This document shows positions 12,073 through 24,660 of a DNA stretch of 64,000 nt, one piece after another; positions within the stretch are counted from its first letter, which is position 1; each line of letters starts with the position of its first letter. The position numbers were made by a program, and so were the translations under genes. Below the pieces are notes generated by a model. The model had not been told where the DNA came from and searched no databases. It worked only from the letters and a program-made list of their open reading frames with translations. This stretch comes from Nemania diffusa (taxonomy: Eukaryota; Ascomycota; Sordariomycetes; Xylariales; Xylariaceae), in the NCBI GenBank assembly GCA_038501195.1, contig JBBPUQ010000002.1:6401001-6465000 (forward strand), read 5' to 3'.

Positions 12073-12486
12073 GTGATGTCGAACAGTGATAGGGCTAAGG
12101 TTTCAGTCGTAAACTTGGTGAATCCTATTACCAGGATTCCGGTCGCTCAAATTTTAAATCCTCTTACACCTTCACCTCCACCAGAAATTCCCATCTCTCG
12201 AAATTCAAACTCTAGGGGAGAGAGTTCGATTGCCCAGCCACTGACACTATATCCCAATAGTCCCAGTCGAGTGGTCCAAATTACCCAACTCGTGAATCCC
12301 GTCGAAGTGCAGCCATCCGAAGAAGAACAGCCGCGAGCCGAAGTCGAACCAGCACGTAGCATTCCTAAAGAAGACGATGAAGCACTCGTGGCGCCTCCAA
12401 CGATAGTTCTGGCGAGAGGCATCGCAAACTCTATTTCTCAAGGGCTCCGGGACTATAACGAAGCGCCGCGGGCTAATTTCTGGTAG
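12073..12486 (+). CDS. Hypothetical Pro/Glu-rich protein (137 aa)
   Basis: Unrecognised. The frame begins at ATG ATG and spans 137 codons. Two similar stretches, VVNLVNPITRIPVAQILNP and VVQITQLVNPVEVQ, suggest an internal repeat. A Pro/Ser linker (LTPSPPPEIPISRN) and an acidic region (EEEQPRAEVEP, PKEDDEAL) follow. No membrane span, zinc-binding pattern or known fold is visible. It lies divergently 27 bases from the transposase-like remnant and could be an accessory frame of the same dead element, or the first exon of a host gene whose rest cannot be found downstream. Confidence 0.35.
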   Translation: MMSNSDRAKVSVVNLVNPITRIPVAQILNPLTPSPPPEIPISRNSNSRGESSIAQPLTLYPNSPSRVVQITQLVNPVEVQPSEEEQPRAEVEPARSIPKEDDEALVAPPTIVLARGIANSISQGLRDYNEAPRANFW

Positions 12487-13029
12487 ACTCTAGATCTGAA
12501 CCTTTCTCGGCCGGAAATGGCCAATCAACTGTGAGAGCGCTCCCTCTCCGAACACGATTCCAATTCCGAATGCTGGGTAAACCGCTTATACTCTTCTTCC
12601 ATGCGCCGGATTATACGACTGAGATGAATTCTTCCTCGCCACCCAACAATACAAGAAGACCATCAGAATCGACACAAAGTTCAACACTCAGAATCCATAG
12701 AACTCATCAATATGGTTGCTGACAGGTTAGACGATAAGGTGTATGCCGGGCTATCCGGTACGAAAATCCATCCCTTGTTATTAGTCAATGTCCATACTAA
12801 TTCGAATTCATTAGTCAATGCTTTCCCGCTAGCGTGATTATTTGGTGTAAAACTGAGCCGATATATTGTTATTGTAAATTTGACGGCCACCGATTGAAAT
12901 TGGATAGCGGAGCTTCCGTACAAATCTATACACAGCCCAGCTAATGTCATCAGTGCTTTATGGGGGGGAGTGTAAGTTCTTTCTCCTGGTATCTTGTTCT
13001 TCTACATCAGTCCTAGTCGCTGACCTAAG
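12487..13029. other. Non-coding stretch between two orphan frames
   Basis: No gene could be supported. The frames here are under 90 codons, overlap on both strands and lack recognisable motifs. Confidence 0.4.
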
Positions 13030-13380
13030 GTGGTTAAATACAGCTCCATATGCAAGGACCTTAAACTATATAGTAAGCTAGGCGAAAGCCCAGTTGCTTT
13101 AGAGCCTCATTTTGATAAGCCCGCAATAACTACAGCAGATATCCCTGAAGAGCTCAAGGCTAGTATTTCACTGGTAGAACTTAACGACTCTTTGAATATG
13201 AAACGATACTGTCCTGAAGAAGAGTACTATGAGATAACACCATCCAAAGTCTATTTTATCACCTGCCCAACACGGCGCCTGCAAGCTCTATGCGCAGAAA
13301 TCGAGCAAGAACTAGTACATGTGGTTTTTTCTCGTATGATGTTCATGTTAACACTTCAAGTGTGTAACGGCTCAAAATAG
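13030..13380 (+). pseudogene. Orphan coding fragment (about 115 codons), no start codon
   Basis: The frame is bounded upstream by a stop and opens with GTG. There is no usable ATG before residue 56, so it reads as an inner or last exon rather than a whole gene. Its composition looks like real protein (LKLYSKLGESPVALEPHFD, IPEELKASISLVELNDSLN, then PEEEYYEITPSKVYFITC), with charged and hydrophobic residues alternating sensibly, but I know no matching family. The C-terminal 25 residues are less convincing and may lie beyond a lost splice site. It may belong with the frame at 12,073 in a decayed gene or element. Confidence 0.3.
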
Positions 13381-16300
13381 CTATAACCGTGCTCAAAAGC
13401 GGAAGCTTTCGCACTAGCACTAGAGCTTGTCTCAACTGGATCATCCTACTTAAGACGATAAGGGCCCCACAACAAAGGCCGAGTTAAAGAATTAGTTTTC
13501 AATACGATTTCCAACTCTCGAAGACGGTACCTGTACTCAACAGGTAGACAATACGTTGGCATTCATTTGGATTCAGTGGTACCAGGTTAAGTAATGACCA
13601 TTCACGAGAAGGCGTGGACCACGACAAAACTAGCGGTTAGTGAAATGGGACATGCTGTTTCACACGTCGCGTTATGGAGACAGGAAGGAAAGGGATAAAT
13701 CAAACTATTGATAACGAAAGTCCACGAGGACTAATATATCTGGTTAAACGAAGGACGCCCTTGGGGAAATACGTAGTTAAATATATATAAAAGATAAACA
13801 CAAATCCACTGCACTAGACTTGATCAATACAAGCCTCAGGAGCTTGGTCCCTAGTACTTCGTCATTATGTACAAGCGCGCATCCGTAGACTAAAAGACCT
13901 TGTTTCAATACCCTATTCTTCTGCTGAGAAAAGGTGAAGGGGGAGGAGATACAAAGTCTGGCTACCCAAACTATGGGCCTATTTGAATGTTAGCGCATGT
14001 TATATGTTCAACAAGCAGATTGTAGATTTTCCAAGAAAGTATGTACGTAGACAGATTTGTGTCCTTCAAATGTCTTGCGACGGCACCTATCTAGCCATCC
14101 CTCATAAGCCAGAGACAGTAGTAAGATGAGAATCAGCTGGCCCAGATAACACCTATCAATCAGTGTACCTGATAGGCGGTGTATTATTGCGCACAAACAA
14201 AAACGTCCACTTTTTCTGAGCAAACCTACTGTCTAATCTAAGTACCTTTGAGCAGCATTTCATCGCGAAGGTCGAACCGGCCCGATCCGACCCGACCTCT
14301 TTCCCTTGAAACTTTCCTTTCGGCAACGATGTGACAAGTAACGGCTTTAATTCGTCCCACCTCGGCTCTATGTCAATGTTTCTATTTGCTTTGTTTTGCT
14401 TTCTTGTTTTGTATCATATTTGCAAGCGATTCTTGCATCCGATACATCCTCCAATAGCATTGACCACACACAGTATGTATGTCTCATGCAGGTTCAAGCT
14501 AAAGGGGTTTAGTTGGGTAGGGTAATAGGCAGTGTAGAAATAGGGATTAAATTAAGACTTCATGATATTTTCAATCCGAAGCAAAAGGAATTTCTTTAGC
14601 ACCTTGACAGTTGGCGAGGATTGATGTTCTCTACGTTTCCCTCAAGGGATTCTGTTCGAGTAATTCAAGCATCCTTTTATGCTTGGAGAGTTCTATGTTA
14701 CTACCCCTATACATTCCCTTTCTGCATACCCCCTATGTAAGACTTCGCCTTATCTTTTACTATTGATAATACCAAGGGCTTATGCTATGCTTGGAAACAA
14801 TATATTTATGAATATATGACCGTCAATCGCAATGCTCTCTGTATAGGGAGTATCAAAGCTTTGAAAATAACCGATTAGAACTATACAGGGATGAAACCAA
14901 AGGAGGTTCTCAAGCCCTTCGCTACGTGTATTTGTATGGTACTGCTGAATCCGTGTATCTTGGGAAGATTTGAACTTCTTCTCGGTTTTATAGTGTGTTT
15001 TCTAGCCGTTATTGAATATTTGAACTAATAGATATGTATCCTCACCCAATCCCAGTCTCAGCTACACTGCAGGCTTTCGAGGAGTATGTTTGGGTTGTAA
15101 GCGGTTTATTCTATATTATCCAGGGATTTAAGGGCCTCTGCTGTGCGGAGTCTACCTAATAGCAACATCCTTAGAGGAGTAACTTAAAGTAGTTTCGTCA
15201 AGTGATACACAAGGGATGGCATATATGGGTAGAGGATGTGTTTCCTATAACTATATTAGCTCCCTGAAATAATATACGCAGAGCAGCGCGATTAAAGAGA
15301 TAAAATACCGTGGTTTGTAGTAGACTAGAAAGATTCGCGATGAACCAAAACGGATTGTGTAGATAGTACACACCGCACTTTAGAGACTAACAAGTGGTAA
15401 CAGTAGCACTTCCAAATATTTCACATATATTCAAAATAGTACTAGGAAATCAAAAGGATCCATAGAACGCGAATATAAAAAAACTAAGCCTAAGTCGATA
15501 GGGGGTACCTAAGTAACTCTTGCCCTTACATCTTCCACTAAAAAAACAATGCAGCTTCCCGGCGCAAAGTACTATCCTAACCTTTATGGATGTGAAGATG
15601 ATACACAACTTGTTGTAATAACAGTTAGGGTTTTCGGAATTAAGCGAGATGCGGAACATTACTATCACTGAACGGGTCCCGCAAAGCTACTGGCTGTACC
15701 CAACACTGAGGATGCCAAATACAAGCTATTTGCGTGTCACTTGGATCACATGAGTAAAATTGTCTACCCGTTGGACACGGATTGGAAAGCGCTAGGTCCC
15801 CCAAGACTTCTTGCGTACAGCTTGACCGTTGGCCCCGGGGCCAAACACCCCGTTCACACAGGCAAGGGGCCAAGATCCCGTTAGGAGACGGATTTCCACA
15901 GCGGCCCAAGTTTCTTGGCTAAGTTTCTATAATACAAACGTCATTTGGGAGCATTTCACACGTGGGGATGACACTCTCCCTGCATTCATGACATCACAAG
16001 GAAGTATTACAAGGTGCAAGACTGCTGAAAGAGACTGTTATAATCGAAAATCTCTGCCCACTGAAAATCGCTACCAATGAACCACCTGTCCTACAACAGC
16101 CTATTTAGGACACCGAAGGTAACATTGCGCGGACAGGGTATGTGTAAAGTATCACGCGTAATGATAGAAACCACCCCCTAGCATTATGAAGAGCCACTCA
16201 ATAAGCGCCTCACATCATAGATTGTGGCAAGTTCAGGCTTAGCAGCGTCCATGATTAATGCACACATGATAAAATATATAATGCTGCGTAGGATCATAAA

Positions 16301-19300
16301 CTAGATTATAATGAAATTGCCTCATCCCTGAGCGCCACTGTCATGTGTTACTACCCTAACTCTTGCTCGCTAGCGATTAGCTTCTCCAGATCACAAGACC
16401 TACGTGGCGTCCCTTTGCCTCTGGATCATGCATTGTAGACACGGCTCGTTGAACCTGATAGAAATGTGTCTAAAAGCGAAGTTTTCGAGAACAGTAACTC
16501 TGGCGAGCCTAACATTTGAGGAAGTTTTAATCCTTTATTCACTCCCTAATCGCTAGTATTAGTACAACAGGCGTGATCTTTACAGGGAATTTTAAAGACA
16601 ATCCACCAATCTCTAATAGGTGACTAGTATGATTTCACCGCCATCGCCTCTGGGTATCATTAGCTTTCTAGTCCTTACTGATAAAGAGTCGATGATAGTT
16701 CTCATAAGCCTATAGAACGTGTTAATAAACCTTATTTTTACTGATATATTTAGGTAAGATTATTTCATGAATTTTGTTGCGTTAGCAACCGAGGCCAGTG
16801 TTTTAGTATGAACTACTTTAAAGCCTGCTAGGAAAAGGGAATTGGGCAGAAACTGCTGTAGCATAAAATTACTCCATTAAGCCTAGCTACGGTCAACTTA
16901 TAGCACTAACGCAGTCTAGTCCTAAGCGATGAATCTGATCTGACGATGAGCAGCAAAATAATGTTATTTAGATGTTCAAGAGTGTGTTTCCATGCCATCG
17001 TAAAGTGTAGATTAGCTTACATTAACGCAAAAGAGGAATGTCATATTATAAAGTACGTGTGATCATCAGGAGACAAATATTTATTACGTTCAAAATCTTT
17101 ACATACCTAAGCATTCTCGAATTAACAGTTAATATTATCTAGACGCGAACCGTTTCAGGCAGCGTTTCCTAATACATAAGTACAGTGTCGGTCTCGGCGA
17201 GGCGATCTTCAATAATAAAAGCGGCGACTACGCTAGCACTAATTTGCCTCAGACCGGAGAGAGCACCATGGACAGGGAGGTCGTAGGGGAGGAGGGGGTT
17301 ATGAATTCAGCCGAGTGGACAGAGATCAAACACAACCAAACACGCGGGCCCAACCAATCAACTCGCCGACCAAGTCCCAATAATAAACATTGTCCGTCCC
17401 TGATATTAATATGGATTCAATTTGGAATACCTATCCTTGGGGGTGTGCTGTACCGCTATGTAACGCCTTGGTCATCCGCAGAAAGGCCTGAGCGTCCCTA
17501 TCTGTGTACTTCCCTAGGCAGAACGGACGCGAGGGATACACGAAATCGGCGGCAACGCTAGCACATTGATGATAAGTCCATAACGCGCAGATTCATACCC
17601 GTAAAGAGTAAGTAATCTCGGTGAAAGCTATACTTATTACAACTAGTGATTTGATGTTTCTTTTTTTGGCGCTGCGAATAGGCGAATGGCGCCCAATTTT
17701 GTTCCCTTAAGATTCCTTGCAGGTCACTTTTTTATGTCCAAGTTATACAAACAAAAGCTGAGCACGTTCCGATCCCACTTCCTGATATTATTCGATTCAT
17801 CTCACCTTTTACCAGGAATAGAATAAAACGTTTCGAACTAAATCACTATTTTACCTCAGATTGGCAACAGGCCACTGTGATTTCTGCCTCGGAGAATGAA
17901 CTCTATGCTAGGCATAGGTGGCTACAACTATTTGTTGCGGAATGCGTTGAAAATCCTCTCCAACCATTAGTTTCCTATCCTACCTGTATAGTTGTTGCTC
18001 TCTTGAAATCATCATCCTCTTTCGTAGACTATAATAACTAACATTGAATCCTAACCTTGGATGTGACCGCGGGTGGCTATCGCCTTAAAGGAGTTATTAA
18101 AATACTAACATGTTCTTTGTGTGGAAAGCGTAGATTGTATAAATCATGGACTGGAATAATTACCCAAGTTAATAGACTATTCCCACGCATAATATTCACA
18201 GATATCATCTGTGGTGTATACGAAGGCCTTCACTGAGCTTGCGATAAAACCCGACCTGCCTAGGTATTTACCTACGATAATTCAAGTTTAAAAGAAAAGA
18301 AATGAAGAGAAATTGAGTTAGACTCTATATCTCATCAAAATATTTACTAAATACTTAGCACTTATATTTATGCACAAACACTGCCAGACAAGAAGACGTG
18401 GTAGGAACTGGAACTGTAGTAATACACTGTAACTGGGAGAGTTTAAAGGGTTCATGAAAGCTTAACTCAAGACTGGCAATATTGTTGATATTGTAATCTA
18501 TATATACAAGAGTGCGATCTCTTTCTAAGGTTTCCTTCCTTTTGGATTTTAAGAAAGGATTTCGCGACACCGCGATATCACAAGTCGAGCAATTCAGAAT
18601 CCCCCTCACCAAAAACTGTTCGGTATGGTATATGTTGGAATAGTGCGGGCAATTCTGGGGCCATTTTAAACTTGAACTTGATTTCAAAAGGTCATTTGAT
18701 TGCAGGAAACTAGTTTAGAGAACGTGAAGAACTCTTGGCTTCCATTTCGCTCCTCTCAACTGTGCGTCCAGAGGAAGAGACGTAAACTATCTTCAATAGG
18801 AACGGTTCTGATGTTGTTACAAGAACACATACAATAGGTTTCAAAGAAAGATTTATCTATCATAATTTATCAGTTTATGTGCGCGCAATGGCTTTTCTTT
18901 CGTGGCTCTATTTTGTGACGTGACAGGATTACCAACAATTAATCAACATAAAGGACGAAGCAGTTAATAATACGATATAAATACGAATGACCGATTCGCC
19001 ATAGCCCGATGTAATTATTTGATAATAGATCCTATCGATCCAATACCTTTGCTTCTCGCTGTTATGACTCTGTCCTTGCAGTTGGTGCCGTCTCATAAGG
19101 CCCAAAGCGAGAAGTCACCACCTTGTCTATAGGGGCGACGATAATTATAGAAGCTAATTCGTTATTTCATAACCTTTGAGTGGTCTTCTATTTATCGTTA
19201 CTTTTTATGTTTATCCCCTCTCAGAAGACCACTATGTGTCTATATTGGTGCGTCTGTCTTTAATCCTAACCTCTCTACGCCACCGAGGCTTTAGAGCATA

Positions 19301-19957
19301 TGCGAATAAAGACAATTGACTAAGGCGGATAGAAAGCTAGTTAGAATCAACTCTCAACCCCTCAATAGCAGTATTAACTCCCTTTCTTCCCGCGCCCCTG
19401 CATGTCAGCGATCTTGCATAAGCCTAATATGGGGAAACCCAAACCGCTTTCCAGATGGATAACCCGACTATTATCTAGCACCCGGGGTATATGAAAATGT
19501 CGATCATCGCAACTTGAGATGATGCTTTTAAAAACAAGAGAAATCGCGCACGCATGTACTACAATGGAGGGGTTGGTGTTCCTGCAGCTCGCGATCCGAT
19601 AACGAATATCGATGCTATGTCGTGATCACTACGCTGTGAAGGCGTGCTCAGTTAGACCCAATCACATGCCCGAACAGGTAACGCGTTTCACCGTGGCGGT
19701 GTCGTTATCCAGCTCCTTTCACTGAACGAGCTTAGTGGTCTCTGACGCCATCGTGCCCGCGATAACTCGTAGATAAACACGTCCCAATTGGCAATTGTCG
19801 GTGCGGTTTTAAGGTTTCGACATCGACGGGGCAACGTGTTGGTAGCTCGTGATATTGCCCAACGCTCTTCGCAATAGTGCGCGCGCCGTCGCGACCGTTT
19901 AGTTTCGACTCGAGGACAGGCGTACAAATCTAGGGTTTGAGGGTATAGTTGTTCGGT
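13381..19957. other. 6.6-kb gene desert
   Basis: No supportable gene. The frames at 15,640-15,909, 17,244-17,561 and 18,355-18,687 lack recognisable domains, conserved starts or splice continuations. The base composition is mixed, not AT-saturated, so this is not the same kind of DNA as the block at 24.6-51.5 kb. I found no tandem array, no tRNA and no second 5S copy. Confidence 0.45.
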
Positions 19958-21989
19958 ATGGCGGAGATCGAAGAAGATAAAAGGGCAAACGCTTCTCAGA
20001 GCCCTGACGATTCTGTCTCTGAAACGATTGGCCCCGAGGTCAGCGAGAAGTCGCTGCTGCGAAAGATTGATTTTCATCTATTGCCAGCTGTTGGGTAAGT
20101 TAGATCGACTTCGAATCAATCTGTAGGGGCAAGGGCCTGTGGGATATTATAGCGATACTGACGAATCGAATGCTATAGTATTTTATATCTGCTCAGTTTC
20201 CTAGACCGAAGCAATGGTAGGTCCACGAGAGAGGAGTTGTTTTTCATGAACATGATCTAATACTCTCTTAGTGGGCAATGCTAGAATCGAGGGTCTCTTA
20301 GACGATTTGAACATGAGTAGGACGTCGCTTGCCAGCTTCAGAGACCTATTTCTGACGAAGATTGTATCGCAGCTGGGGATCATTACCTCATAGGTCTTAC
20401 TCTCTATTTCGTCGGATATGTATTGTTTGAGGTAAAAATATATGACACGGAAGATCAGTCGAAGTGGATAAAGTTGACAGAGAATCTAGATTCCCTGTAA
20501 TATTATTCTAAAGCGAACGAGCCCGAGGGTTTGGCTCCCAAGTCTTACCATTGTATGGGTAAGTATCCTCAAATTTCCTAAGACGCATGCTAGTTCCACA
20601 AGCCAGCATCATGCTTGGTCTGGTGATGATACAGGCGTCTTTCGTCTCCTATAGGTACCGTCCTCTTTACTGACTGGGTACCGTATAATAGGGAATAGTC
20701 GCTACGCTGATGGGCATAGTGCACAATGAGGCAGGGTTTCTAGCCGCCAGGTTTTTCCTCGGCGTAGCAGAGGCTGGTTTATTCCCCGGCGTAACGTACT
20801 ACTTTTCTATGTGGTACAAGAGACGAGAGCGCCAGTACCGTGTAGCTCTGTTCTTCAGCGCGGCATCACTGGCCGGTGCTTTCGGCGGTGCCCTTGCATA
20901 TGTGAGTGTCTCTAATCCCCCTTTAAAGTGCTAGGAATCTCGTGACTGACTCTATCCAGGGAATCGGCAGGTTAGGAGGCGTCGTATGGACTAACGGATG
21001 GCACTGGATCTTCATACTGGTGCGTCGATTCTCTTTCCCCATCTAGACTTTGTTATAATACCTGCTGACTTTGCCCAATAGGAAGGAATTGCGACGGTAA
21101 TCATCGCCACGGGGGCCTACGGGTTTGTCCATAATTATCCAGACACGAGCAAATTCCTCAACGAAGATGAGCGCAAGGTTGTCCGTCAGCGACTAGCTGC
21201 CGACAGCGATGCGACTCACCAGGAAGAATTCAGCTGGGCCGCAGTACGAGAAGCGCTACGAGACCCCAAATGCTGGCTTTACGGATTGGGATTCCACACC
21301 ATGAGTCTCCCGCTCTATACCCTATCCCTATTCTTGGTACGTGAAGGCGATGTCATTCTTGAACGGCGAGGCGGGCTGTGCTAATCAATCGGCCTTCCCA
21401 GCCAACCATCATCACCAACCTAGGCTACAAGGCCGCGACAGCACAGCTGCTCACGGTGCCCCCATACGCCTTCGCATTCGGGACAACGATCGCAGTAGCC
21501 GTGCTCTCAGAGCGCCTAGGCAAGCGCGCCGTATTCATCGCCGGCTCGTCCCTCTTCGCCGCCATCGGCTACTCGATCCTGCTCGGCAACACGGACCCGG
21601 TGGCGCGGCCCGGCGTCAGCTACGCGGCCGTCTTCTTCGCGGCGGGCGGCATCTACCCGGCGTCGGCGCTCGTGCTGTCCTGGCCCACCATCAACGTGTC
21701 GGGCCAGACCAAGCGCGCCACCGCCACCGCCATGCAGATCAGCATCGGCAACCTCGGCGCCGTCGTCGGCACCCAGCTGTACCGGAGCCACGACGGCCCG
21801 CGGTTCATCGTCGGCCACTCGTTCGCGCTGGGCTACCTGCTTGCCAACGCCATCGCCGTGACGGCCCTGGCGCTTGTTCTAAGGAAGGAGAATAAGGAGC
21901 GCGCACTGATTGCTGAAGAGATCCAGGATGTTGGGGAAATTCCGGACTGGAGGGGTGATGTTGATCCCAGATGGAGATTTGAGTACTGA
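19958..21989 (+). CDS. MFS transporter, anion:cation symporter (allantoate/nicotinate permease) family
   Basis: Nine exons join in phase to 486 aa: 19958-20094, 20179-20216, 20272-20316, 20373-20431, 20490-20558, 20692-20901, 20960-21019, 21082-21336 and 21402-21989. Known of the family: H+-coupled plasma-membrane uptake of small carboxylates, vitamins or ureides (Dal5, Tna1). Seen: a polar N-terminus, then LLRKIDFHLLP and FLDRSNVGNARIEGL after TM1, GYVLFEIPCNIILKR, RFFLGVAEAGLFPGV, FFSAASLAGAFGG and GWHWIFILEG, and a second six-helix half from exon 8 on. All introns have GT...AG ends. The substrate cannot be read from sequence. Exon 9 is much richer in G+C than exons 1-8. The gene converges with the reductase gene 231 bases away. 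It appears intact. Confidence 0.93.
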
Positions 21990-22220
21990 TTGTCATGTCG
22001 CTTGACTGAGCTCTAAGCGGATCTAGGATTTTTTTACCGAAGAGACGAGACATTATAGATAATTCGGCGATCTGGTGATGAGATTACTGAATTACTGGTA
22101 TATACTATGACTCTACATATACAAATATCTACCATCTATCCATATTGTACAAAACCGCCCACCGCTCTAAGTATACGCGAAGACTCGTTACACTCTTGCA
22201 AGGATGGAAATTCTTGCTTC

Positions 22221-23257
22221 TCAGCTATGGTTCTTCGCATAAAGTCGCCTGAAAGCCGTGTTTTCCAAGATCGGGAATTCGCCAATCATCTGAATATCCG
22301 AAGCAGGCGAAGTGATGGGGTACTTCCCCATTGCCATTTCAGTAAGGAACCGGCCAAGTTCCGACGTAGGGGCATGGTAGCTCGGCAGGCCAACCCGGAT
22401 AGGCGTCAGTAGGAGAGGAACGAAAAGTCGGTAAGCCAGCGGCGCTGTTGGGATGTATTTCTTGATGGCCTCGTGGGCTGTCCCGTCCACGGCTGCTGGG
22501 CGGACGGAGCTCACGTGCATGAGGGGGTTCTGCTTGCGCAGGGCCGCGAGCGCGATCTCTGTCTCGCCCTTCACGCGGGAGTACAGGGCCGAAAACCGGC
22601 TTGGCTCTGTCGTCGCTCCACCTCCGGAGACATAGACAAAGTTGAAGGGCTCGTTTTCGTGGGCCAGATCTTGGAAAGCCTTCGTCGCGGCGATCGCGTA
22701 ATCTTTTGTGATCTTCACATAGTCCCTACCCAGGAGTGTTAGCGCTGCTATACTACTAGCATACTCCCGACGAACGACAGCAGAGAGATCAACTCACTCC
22801 TTGCTAACCTGAGTCTGACTGATGCCCACTATAGTACAAGAATTAGTAGCCATACTGTTAAGAGAGCTTCAATAGACTCCGAGTAAATGAAGTCGTAACA
22901 TGATAACGCATCTCCAAAATAGGGGTTCATCTCCCAAAAGTAGGTTTATGCTTCACTCACAGGCCCATACACAGCCCCGGGCACCTTTCAGCTGGTCGAG
23001 GACAGCAGAGTCATATTTGGCGAAGTCTTTGTGGATTATGACGTTGATTCGAGGATCTTTCGCATCCTCGGCCATTTGTACAGGCCTCCGACTTAATATT
23101 GAGATCTTTGTGACATCTTTCATCTTGATCATGGCGTCTAACACGCCGGACCCTACTAAGCCCTGGAAATCGAAAGTCAGAAGGGTGCGTCATAGCTAGC
23201 ATCCGCCTTAATGAGAATGAGATAACTTACCGTTGCTCCGGTGAGAATTACATGCAT
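22221..23257 (-). CDS. NmrA-like / atypical SDR NAD(P)-binding oxidoreductase
   Basis: Four exons (23257-23231, 23162-22961, 22828-22798, 22725-22221) give 254 aa with all phases consistent. The N-terminus MHVILTGATGLVGSGVLDA is a Rossmann beta-alpha-beta with the TGxxGxxG dinucleotide loop, split by intron 1 after TGAT. ISILSRRP is the second strand, where an Arg pair suggests NADP(H) preference. FNFVYVSGGGA and a later YSRVKGETE give a Ser and YxxxK arrangement typical of SDR-type enzymes, and SSVRPAAVDG follows. Length and layout fit small fungal nucleoside-diphosphate-sugar-epimerase-like proteins of unknown substrate. There is no signal peptide, so it is probably cytosolic. It converges on the MFS gene, and the two might work on the same compound, but nothing in the sequence proves it. 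Confidence 0.88.
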
Positions 23258-24614
23258 TTTGGCAGTGGTTTAGACCGTTATAGGTTGTGAATTGCGGGAA
23301 TCTTCAAAATATGTGAAATTATATTCGTAAGATAAATATCTATCACTTTAGGATCCAACCGAGAAGATCGTCTGACTGTGAGAAGCGAGAACTATTGTGT
23401 CTACAGAACGTCATGAGCGAGATATTCCAATATAAATGCTTTTACACGACTCAGCAACGACATGAAGCTCTAAGGTTAGGGGCTTAACTCCGCGACCCGC
23501 ACACTGCAGGTCGACGGTCTAGTAGGGTACAACGCCGCCTATCTCCGTCTAGTTGCGCAAGAACTTCTGCCTGGCAGGCCTAATGGCTAACGGCAACTCG
23601 TTAGGCTGGCAATAAGCTTCGCACACTAAAAGAAAAAAATACTAGAAGCGGAATGTCATTAGCTTACACGTATGCGTAGACTCTATCTAGATAGCCTGCC
23701 TACCTACGAGTTCGTCAATGCGGATCGTTCATCTTTCTCTTTCTCTCTCTGTCCATCTTCGTTATTCTACCGGCTTACGCTGCATATTGTGGCAGCACAG
23801 GTTTCCTTCAAACGAAGCAGTGGCTTTCTCTGAGTGGTGCGATTCATGACGGACAGCCACTGATGACGCGCATGTTATCTAATCGGAGTTCTTCCAGCGA
23901 CCAAGGAAAAAACCGGTCTCGAAGCCGAAAGATGCCGTCTCTCTCGATAGCTACAATTGATCAGGACACTGCCATCCGAGGAATGCGTCGTCATCATTTG
24001 ATGGTTGATAAAAGCCACGTTTATTATTTCCCGCGTTCTTGATGCAGGTACAAGGTTGTTTTCGTGCCATTCTGTGCTGCATTGTAGGTACGTGTGTATA
24101 GGTACGTGTGTGGCCCAAGTCGGCACCATGAAGCGTCCTTGTCTTGTCCGCACTAGAAGCCGAAAGAGTCTATCGTAGACGACGATCTACGCATACAGTA
24201 CCGAAGTGGCAGATCTCCCGTCATGACAAGAATTATATAGGGCTGAGCGGCGGCGGATATGCGCATCTACATCAGAGGCGTTGGAAAGATGCATTATCGG
24301 TCGGCGGTCAGAGGTGGTGTAAATGGTAAATGTCAGCGTGTCCAAACTGGATAAGGAGAGACGGCGGCACGATGTCGGGGAGCGCGAAGAGGACGAGGAC
24401 GACGAGGACGACGGCTGAATTGTCTAGCAGTTATCTTGATAGCTGCATGGGATTTTGTCTATGCCTGTCTCATGCATCGGGAATGCGGTCTGACATTGCG
24501 TTGTTGTTGTTGATGCTGACAATTAATTCGGTTTTGGCCGTAGCTTTTAGGTGACAGGCGTATCTTGTGCAGCAGATAGGTACTACCTCACTATCATGTA
24601 TTGGGCACTACCCT
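23258..24614. other. Intergenic DNA left of the AT-rich insertion
   Basis: No gene could be supported. Simple-sequence patches are visible: CTTT/CTCT at about 23,730-23,755, two GGTACGTGTGT copies at 24,086-24,115 and a GACGAGG-rich patch at 24,380-24,415. The frames at 24,144-24,554 are low-complexity or without a recognisable domain. The left copy of the 6-bp target duplication follows directly. Confidence 0.45.
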
Positions 24615-24620
24615 ATGGAC
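24615..24620. repeat. Target-site duplication, left copy (ATGGAC)
   Basis: ATGGAC abuts the outer end of the left inverted repeat and recurs exactly at 51,516-51,521 next to the right one. Confidence 0.8.
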
Positions 24621-24660
24621 TACGGCAACCCAAAGGGCCAACTGTTCGAAAACTAATTTT
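24621..24660 (+). repeat. Left terminal inverted repeat of the AT-rich block (40 bp)
   Basis: Begins TACGGCAACCC and ends GTTCGAAAACTAATTTT. It matches the reverse complement of 51,476-51,515 at 38 of 40 positions. The two mismatches are A/G and C/T transitions, as RIP would produce. The similarity stops abruptly at the inner end. Confidence 0.85.

Noticed and set aside
15640..15909. Cys-rich minus-strand frame with NPCPTGRQFYSC
   Set aside because: The motif loosely recalls fungal secreted proteins, but no signal peptide or continuation of the domain was found.
19688..20077. 129-codon minus-strand frame
   Set aside because: It overlaps exon 1 of the MFS gene antisense and has an Arg-rich random composition.
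21341..21895. 184-codon plus-strand frame rich in Arg and Pro
   Set aside because: It is the out-of-frame shadow of the GC-rich last exon of the MFS gene.
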